Positions 7,052-12,095 of a stretch of DNA of 12,095 nt are shown here, in pieces. The stretch is from Alphaproteobacteria bacterium (GTDB lineage: Bacteria > Pseudomonadota > Alphaproteobacteria > Rhodobacterales > Rhodobacteraceae), in NCBI GenBank assembly GCA_003696705.1, contig RFGD01000149.1, forward strand, positions 1-12,095, read 5' to 3'. The position numbers and the translations under genes are program-made. Below the pieces are notes generated by a model. It did no database searches and was not told the DNA's origin. It was given only the letters and a program-made list of their open reading frames with translations. Each line of letters begins with the position of its first letter. Position 1 is the stretch's first letter.

Positions 7052-8092
7052 CTAGCTTTCGTAGTCGATCACGTGGCGAAGCTGCTTTTCGTATTCAAGG
7101 GCCTTCCCGGTGCCAAGGGCCACGCAGTTCAGGCTTTCGTCGGCCACCGAGATGGCAAGCCCCGTCTGTTCGCGCAGCGCGAGGTCCAGATCGCCCAGAA
7201 GGGCACCGCCGCCGGTCAGCATGACCCCTCTGTCCACGATGTCCGCGGCAAGGTCGGGCGGCGTCGCCTCGAGCGCCGTCATCACGGCCTCGCAGATCTG
7301 CTGGACGGGCTCGGACAGGGCTTCGGCGACCTGGGCCTGGTTGATCTCGATCTCCTTCGGCACGCCGTTCAGAAGATCGCGCCCGCGGATCTGCATCACC
7401 GCGCCGCGCCCGTCCTCGGGCATGCGGGCGGTGCCGATCGAGGTCTTCACGCGCTCTGCGGTCGCTTCGCCCACCAGAAGGTTCTGGTGCCGGCGGAGAT
7501 ACGAGACCAGCGCTTCATCCATCCGGTCGCCGCCGACCCGGACCGAACGCGCATAGACGATGTCGCCAAGCGACAGGACCGCAACCTCGGTCGTGCCGCC
7601 GCCAATGTCGACGACCATGTTGCCGGTCGGGTCGGTGATGGGCATTCCGGCCCCGATGGCCGCCACGATCGGCTCGGCGATCAGCCCGGCCTTGCGGGCA
7701 CCGGCCGACAGGACCGACTGGCGAATGGCGCGCTTTTCCACAGGGGTGGCGCCGTGGGGGACGCAGACGATGACCTTCGGCTTTGCGAAGGTCGTGCGCT
7801 TGTGCACCTTGCGGATGAAGTGCTTGATCATCTCCTCGGCGACATCGAAGTCGGCGATGACCCCTTCGCGCATGGGCCGGATGGCCTGGATCGAACCCGG
7901 CGTGCGCCCGAGCATCATCTTGGCGTCCTCGCCGACGGCAAGGACCTGCTTGCGACCGTCCTTGACGTGGTAGGCGACCACCGACGGCTCGTTGAGAATG
8001 ATGCCCCGTCCCTTGACGTAGACGAGCGTGTTCGCCGTCCCAAGGTCGATTGCCATGTCCGATGACAAAAGACCCGTGATCCCACCAAGCAT
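7052..8092 (-). CDS. mreB: rod shape-determining protein MreB, bacterial actin
   Basis: MreB forms membrane-bound ATP-dependent filaments that position the side-wall synthesis machinery. The 346-residue product contains all actin-fold signatures: phosphate-1 loop MAIDLGTANTLVYVKGRG (13-30), the E140-containing IAEPIVAAIGAG helix, phosphate-2 loop VVDIGGGTTEVAVLSLG (160-176), and the adenosine motif GVMLTGGGALLGDLD (289-303). The N-terminal MLGGITGLLSS is the short amphipathic leader usual in this group. ATG 8092 is preferred: GGGGA lies about 9 nt upstream, whereas the longer frame would begin at TTG 8143 and cross the predicted transcript start region. It is the first gene of the mre-mrd operon. 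Confidence 0.97.
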   Translation of the reverse strand: MLGGITGLLSSDMAIDLGTANTLVYVKGRGIILNEPSVVAYHVKDGRKQVLAVGEDAKMMLGRTPGSIQAIRPMREGVIADFDVAEEMIKHFIRKVHKRTTFAKPKVIVCVPHGATPVEKRAIRQSVLSAGARKAGLIAEPIVAAIGAGMPITDPTGNMVVDIGGGTTEVAVLSLGDIVYARSVRVGGDRMDEALVSYLRRHQNLLVGEATAERVKTSIGTARMPEDGRGAVMQIRGRDLLNGVPKEIEINQAQVAEALSEPVQQICEAVMTALEATPPDLAADIVDRGVMLTGGGALLGDLDLALREQTGLAISVADESLNCVALGTGKALEYEKQLRHVIDYES

Positions 8093-8151
8093 GAAAGCTG
8101 TCCCCGATATGCCTCGACCGAAGCGAGTCCCCCTCGCCCGCAACGGCGACT

Positions 8152-8181
8152 GTTATATGGCCGGCCGGCGGCGGGCGTAAA
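8152..8181 (-). promoter_or_regulatory. predicted sigma70-type promoter of the mreBCD-mrdA-rodA operon
   Basis: On the minus strand TTTACG (8181-8176; 4 of 6 matches to TTGACA) is followed after 18 nt by TATAAC (8157-8152; 5 of 6 matches to TATAAT). The -10 stands out as an AT-rich island in GC-rich surroundings. Transcription would begin near 8145, giving a 5' untranslated region of about 50 nt before ATG 8092. Read-through from leuA is also possible because no strong terminator separates them. Confidence 0.6.
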
Positions 8182-8251
8182 GGGGGGCGCACCGCCTTGA
8201 TCGGCGGGAAGCCGCCCACCCGACGGTGGACGGCATGCCCGGCACCCGCGC
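8182..8251 (-). terminator. weak candidate terminator region downstream of leuA
   Basis: Between the leuA stop and the mreB promoter a small hairpin can form at 8216-8203 (GGCGG, loop CTTC, CCGCC on the minus strand). About 20 nt later comes a C-rich tract and only three Ts, which belong to the mreB -35 box. It is a poor intrinsic terminator on its own and is listed only because nothing better is present. Confidence 0.22.
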
Positions 8252-9847
<1,596 letters not shown>

Positions 9848-9883
9848 CGGATTTCTCTCTGTCAGTCCCTAGCTTCGGATCCC

Positions 9884-9984
9884 GGGCCCTTGGCCCCTTC
9901 GCTTCGGCGCGACCGTAACCTCTGAGCGCGTGCGCCGAAGGGCACGCTCAGAGGCTGCTAAGGAGAAGAAGCAGGGCAGCAGCC
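9884..9984 (-). promoter_or_regulatory. leucine attenuator RNA structures upstream of leuA
   Basis: Four inverted repeats follow each other in the transcript. Hairpin 1 (GGCTGCT at 9984-9978 with AGCAGCC at 9959-9953) encloses the five Leu codons in its loop. Hairpin A (9954-9919) has a 13-bp stem with a 2-nt bulge and an 8-nt loop; its 5' arm contains the leader stop codon. Its apical region CTTCGGCGC (9940-9932) is also a perfect 9-nt complement of GCGCCGAAG (9910-9902), allowing an alternative pairing B. A small GGGCC/GGCCC hairpin follows (9896-9884). None is followed by a U-tract, so how transcription would stop, if it does, is not clear. The coupling of Leu codons to hairpins is the standard layout of ribosome-mediated attenuation. 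Confidence 0.7.
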
Positions 9985-10037
9985 GGACGCGACCCGGGCG
10001 CCGGGCGCGAGGAAGCGATATGGGTGCTGCCGAACAT
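9948..10037 (-). CDS. leu leader peptide (attenuator peptide of leuA)
   Basis: This 29-residue open frame starts at ATG 10037 and ends at TGA 9950-9948. It reads MFGSTHIASSRPAPGSRP then AAALLLLLSSL. Five consecutive leucines at 22-26 (CTG CTT CTT CTC CTT), plus a leucine as last residue, are what is expected for a sensor of charged leucyl-tRNA. The peptide itself needs no function; ribosome position over the Leu codons would decide RNA folding downstream. No Shine-Dalgarno lies before the ATG. Instead the predicted -10 box ends 7 nt upstream, so the mRNA probably begins at the ATG and is translated leaderless. The same frame is open to the left of this ATG, up to 10148, but that part lies upstream of the promoter. 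Confidence 0.82.
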   Translation of the reverse strand: MFGSTHIASSRPAPGSRPAAALLLLLSSL

Positions 10038-10044
10038 GCGCCGA

Positions 10045-10072
10045 ACTATATGAAGATCGGCGGCCAAGGCAA
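10045..10072 (-). promoter_or_regulatory. predicted sigma70-type promoter of the leader peptide and leuA
   Basis: TTGCCT (10072-10067; 4 of 6 matches to TTGACA) is followed after 16 nt by TATAGT (10050-10045; 5 of 6 matches to TATAAT). Seven bases separate the -10 box from the A of the leader ATG at 10037, which puts the expected first transcribed base at or within a base or so of that ATG. Confidence 0.6.
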
Positions 10073-10131
10073 CCGTTGATTTTTCGATGACGCCGCACGC
10101 CGCCCACCGGGTTGGTCGCCCGATGCAGCGG

Positions 10132-10181
10132 CGCGCCAATGCCCGCATGCCGGCCCGCCGGACGGCGGGGGGCTTGGCGCG
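10132..10181. terminator. nested GC-rich inverted repeat downstream of the MORN gene
   Basis: An 8-bp outer arm pair, CGCGCCAA (10132-10139) with TTGGCGCG (10174-10181), encloses an inner hairpin CCCGCC (10154-10159), loop of 4, GGCGGG (10164-10169). It lies 16 nt past the MORN stop and 60 nt before the leu promoter, the right place for a terminator of the MORN transcript. There is no T-tract directly after it on the minus strand, so it may instead be an RNA-stabilising 3' structure. Confidence 0.4.
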
Positions 10182-10196
10182 GCGGGTGCGCGCCTG

Positions 10197-11705
10197 TCAG
10201 TTGCCGCCCGTGCCGGCCGCGTCGTCGGCGCCCGCGCCGCCCTCGGCCCCGGCGGCCGGCGCCCCGGTCTCTTCACCGCCTTCTTCGGCGCCGAGAAAGC
10301 GGCCGCCTTCCCAGCGGCCCTTCTCCTCGGCGCCATTGGCATAGCGCATCGTGCCTTCGCCCTGACGCTTTCCATTCTGGAACATGCCTTCGTAGACGTC
10401 ACCGTTCGCATAGCGGGCGACGCCGCGCCCGTGGATTTCGCCGCCCTGCCATTCGCCGGTGTATTCGAAGCCGTCGGGCATGCGAATGGTGCCCATGCCT
10501 TCGCGCTGACCGTCGACGAACTCGCCCTCGTAGACGGAACCGTCGGCGTAGACGGCCTTGCCCTTGCCGTGCCGCTTGCCGTCCTTCCATTCGCCCTCGT
10601 AGCGATAGCCGTCGGGCAGGGTCATCACGCCCTGCCCATGGGGCTTGCCGTCGTGGAACTCGCCCTCGTAGACCATGCCGTTCGCATAATGCGCGACGCC
10701 CTGGCCCTCGATGACGCCGTCCACCCAGGTGCCCTCGTAGGACGACCCGTCGGGGTAGACGATCTTGCCCCGACCGTTCGGCAGATCGGCCCGGAACTCG
10801 CCCTCGTAGACCGAGCCGTCGGGATAGGTGACCTTGCCGACGCCCTCGATCCGGCCCTCGACCCATTCCCCCTCGTAGACATAGCCGTCGCTGCCGCGGA
10901 AGGTGCCCTTGCCGTGGCGCTTGTCGTTCCGGAACTCGCCTTCGTAGACATCGCCGTTGGCGTAGGTCACCTTGCCTTCGCCATGGCGCTTGCCGTCGAC
11001 GAAGGTCCCTTCGTAGACGTCGCCGTTGGGCTGTTTCAGGATGCCGAATCCATTGATCTGCCCGTTCTTCCACGTGCCGGTATAGGTCAGGCCGTCGGGC
11101 ATGGTCAGTGTCCCTTCGCCCTCGCGCGCGCCGTTCACAAGCTCGCCTTCGTAGACCGAGCCGTCGGGATAGGTGATCTTGCCCTTCCCGTCCTTGACGC
11201 CGTTGACCCAGTCGCCCTCGTAGCGATAGCCGTTCGGGCTTTCCATGATGCCCTTGCCGTGGTGAAGGGCGTTGCGGAACTCGCCTTCGTAGCGGACCCC
11301 GTTGGCGTAGACCGCGACGCCCTTGCCGGTGATCTTTCCGTCCACCCACTCGCCCTCGTAGGTGCCGCCGTCGGGAAAGGTGATCTTGCCGAAGCCATGG
11401 GGCTTGCCGTTCTCGAAGTGCCCCTCGTAGACCGAGCCGTCGGGATAGCGGGCGATCCCGCGCCCCGTCATTTCCCCCTCGACCCAGTCGCCGGTGTATT
11501 CGAACCCGTTCGGAAGCCGGTAGGTGCCACGCCCGTGCTGCTTGCCGTCCTTGAAGGTCCCTTCGTAGACGCCGCCGTCATCATATTGCTTGACGACCAC
11601 CTCGCCCGAAGTCTGGGCCCCGGCGCCAAAGGCCGCGCCCGCAATCGCGCCCGACAGAACCATTGCCGCCACACGCGCGCGGCCCGACATCCGCCTGTCC
11701 TGCAC
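10197..11705 (-). CDS. exported MORN-repeat protein with 18 tandem repeats
   Basis: The predicted 502-residue product begins with a short basic segment and a signal peptide (hydrophobic core about 13-26, AGA cleavage site near 28-30). It continues as 18 tandem 23-residue MORN repeats of the type VYEGEFxDGKxHGxGxxxYPDG (46-459), one truncated repeat (460-472) and a 30-residue Glu/Gly/Ala tail. MORN repeats form elongated beta-hairpin sheets used in protein or lipid contact; export suggests a periplasmic or surface location. The specific role is unknown. GTG 11705 is preferred because GGAGGAG lies 7 nt upstream; ATG 11690 (497 residues) is the alternative and leaves the signal peptide intact. 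Repeat composition keeps other frames open across the gene, but those are shadows. It is divergent from nadE with 157 nt between them. Confidence 0.88.
   Translation of the reverse strand: MQDRRMSGRARVAAMVLSGAIAGAAFGAGAQTSGEVVVKQYDDGGVYEGTFKDGKQHGRGTYRLPNGFEYTGDWVEGEMTGRGIARYPDGSVYEGHFENGKPHGFGKITFPDGGTYEGEWVDGKITGKGVAVYANGVRYEGEFRNALHHGKGIMESPNGYRYEGDWVNGVKDGKGKITYPDGSVYEGELVNGAREGEGTLTMPDGLTYTGTWKNGQINGFGILKQPNGDVYEGTFVDGKRHGEGKVTYANGDVYEGEFRNDKRHGKGTFRGSDGYVYEGEWVEGRIEGVGKVTYPDGSVYEGEFRADLPNGRGKIVYPDGSSYEGTWVDGVIEGQGVAHYANGMVYEGEFHDGKPHGQGVMTLPDGYRYEGEWKDGKRHGKGKAVYADGSVYEGEFVDGQREGMGTIRMPDGFEYTGEWQGGEIHGRGVARYANGDVYEGMFQNGKRQGEGTMRYANGAEEKGRWEGGRFLGAEEGGEETGAPAAGAEGGAGADDAAGTGGN
10329..11570 (-). 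repeat. 18 x 69-bp tandem MORN-coding repeats, organised as two nine-repeat blocks
   Basis: The region is exactly 18 units of 69 bp with no insertion or deletion. Aligning the encoded repeats shows that unit n resembles unit n+9: for example 4 with 13 (YEGxWVDGxIxGxGVAxYAN), 6 with 15, 7 with 16 (REGxGTxxMPDG) and 9 with 18 (KRxGEGxxxYANG). The two blocks are 11570-10950 and 10949-10329, 621 bp each. Phe and Trp alternate at the sixth position of successive units (Leu in unit 7), except at the 9/10 junction where two Phe units meet. That break is what a nine-unit duplication would create. Confidence 0.85.
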
Positions 11706-11712
11706 CTTGCTA

Positions 11713-11719
11713 CTCCTCC
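11713..11719 (-). promoter_or_regulatory. ribosome binding site deciding the MORN gene start
   Basis: GGAGGAG on the minus strand is an almost complete anti-Shine-Dalgarno match, 7 nt before GTG 11705 and 22 nt before ATG 11690. The spacing favours the GTG. A weaker AGGA lies 7 nt before the ATG. Confidence 0.6.
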
Positions 11720-11743
11720 GGCTGTTGGCATCTGGGCGGGTCG

Positions 11744-11772
11744 AACGTAGTCCAGCCCTTCGGACCTGACAA
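11744..11772 (-). promoter_or_regulatory. candidate promoter of the MORN gene
   Basis: TTGTCA (11772-11767; 5 of 6 to consensus) is followed after 17 nt by TACGTT (11749-11744; 3 of 6). The predicted start near 11737 would give a leader of about 32 nt containing GGAGGAG. The -10 is poor, so confidence is limited. I saw no convincing promoter for the divergent nadE in the same intergenic region. Confidence 0.4.
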
Positions 11773-11862
11773 CGCTTTTCCCCAGCGGCACGCTGTGCGG
11801 CGGCGCCCCCTTTTCCTTGGCCGCCGTTCTGATAGGAATTGCGTCGGAAAGCAGGAGCGGAC

Positions 11863-12095
11863 ATGGCGGACAGGTTTCAACTCACCCTCGCGCAGCTCAA
11901 CCCGACCGTGGGCGCCATCGACGAGAACGCCGGCAAGGCGGAGGCCGCCTGGGCGGCGGCGCGCGACGCCGGCTCGGACATGGTTGCGCTGACCGAGATG
12001 TTCGTCACCGGCTATCAGACGCAGGATCTTGTGTTGCGTCCGGCCTTCGTCGCCCACGCAATGCAGGCGGTCGAGGGTCTGGCGGCGCTTACCGC
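11863..12095 (+). CDS. nadE: glutamine-dependent NAD+ synthetase, N-terminal part (truncated by window end)
   Basis: The first 77 codons are present. They encode the beginning of a nitrilase-type glutaminase domain: FQLTLAQLNPTVGAIDENAGK (5-25) followed by GSDMVALTEMFVTGYQTQDL (37-56). E45 in ALTEMF is at the position of the catalytic glutamate of the nitrilase Glu-Lys-Cys triad, and GYQTQDL is characteristic of the glutaminase domain of two-domain NAD+ synthetases. The full enzyme would hydrolyse glutamine and channel ammonia to amidate deamido-NAD+, the last step of NAD synthesis. The start at ATG 11863 is supported by AGGAG ending 6 nt upstream. The synthetase domain lies outside the window, so another nitrilase-superfamily amidase cannot be wholly excluded. 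Confidence 0.85.
   Translation, partial: MADRFQLTLAQLNPTVGAIDENAGKAEAAWAAARDAGSDMVALTEMFVTGYQTQDLVLRPAFVAHAMQAVEGLAALT

Noticed and set aside
9919..9954. simple intrinsic terminator for an upstream plus-strand gene
   Set aside because: No plus-strand gene ends here and neither side has a T-tract. Position relative to the Leu codons and leuA supports an attenuator hairpin instead.
10038..10148. N-terminal extension of the leu leader frame to 66 residues
   Set aside because: The extension covers the predicted promoter and reads through Arg-rich sequence with no start signal. The 29-codon version fits the promoter position.
10329..11570. CRISPR-like regular repeat spacing
   Set aside because: The periodicity is contiguous, without spacers, and is fully explained by the coding of 23-residue MORN units.
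10431..11750. 439-codon periodic open frame on the plus strand opposite the MORN gene
   Set aside because: The 69-bp period is a multiple of three, so one stop-free antisense unit makes the whole array stop-free. Its apparent repeat pattern is a mirror of the MORN units.
11773..11862. promoter for nadE
   Set aside because: The best boxes (TTTTCC and TAGGAA, 16 nt apart) match the consensus at only 3 of 6 positions each, so I do not call one.

Overview
The window is a GC-rich, densely packed stretch of an alphaproteobacterial chromosome. The proteins, the gene order mreB-mreC-mreD-mrdA-rodA, the alphaproteobacterial style of MreB and LeuA, and the frequent ATGA stop/start overlaps all point to the Rhodobacterales (Rhodobacter/Roseobacter relatives). 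This assignment is by recognition and was not checked by a search. I see no mobile element, CRISPR array, tRNA or rRNA.

Layout, left to right. (1) 1-120 holds no complete gene; a possible divergent start codon with a good ribosome binding site sits at the very edge. (2) 121-1562, plus strand: a two-gene unit of an Fe-S type uracil-DNA glycosylase family protein and an SseB-family protein, overlapping by ATGA. (3) 1575-8181, minus strand: the elongasome operon mreB-mreC-mreD-mrdA(PBP2)-rodA, ending in a GhrA-like 2-hydroxyacid dehydrogenase. A sigma70-type promoter lies in front of mreB (8152-8181), and four of the five junctions are overlapping or 3 nt apart. The two transcription units of (2) and (3) converge at 1559-1578, where one palindrome contains both stop codons. 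(4) 8252-10072, minus strand: leuA with a 5' leader. The leader encodes a 29-residue peptide ending in a run of five leucines, followed by strong RNA hairpins, so it looks like a ribosome-mediated leucine attenuator. The promoter is placed so that the peptide mRNA would start at or within a base of its own ATG. (5) 10197-11705, minus strand: an exported protein made almost entirely of 18 MORN repeats, arranged as two copies of a nine-repeat block. (6) 11863 to the end, plus strand: the N-terminal nitrilase domain of glutamine-dependent NAD+ synthetase, divergent from the MORN gene.

Functionally, the centre of the window builds the rod-shaped side wall. MreB filaments, MreC and MreD organise the RodA glycosyltransferase and PBP2 transpeptidase. 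The flanks are housekeeping genes for leucine synthesis, NAD synthesis and DNA repair. The parts most worth a second look are the apparently leaderless leucine attenuator and the higher-order duplication in the MORN gene. I found no convincing entirely new multi-gene system.
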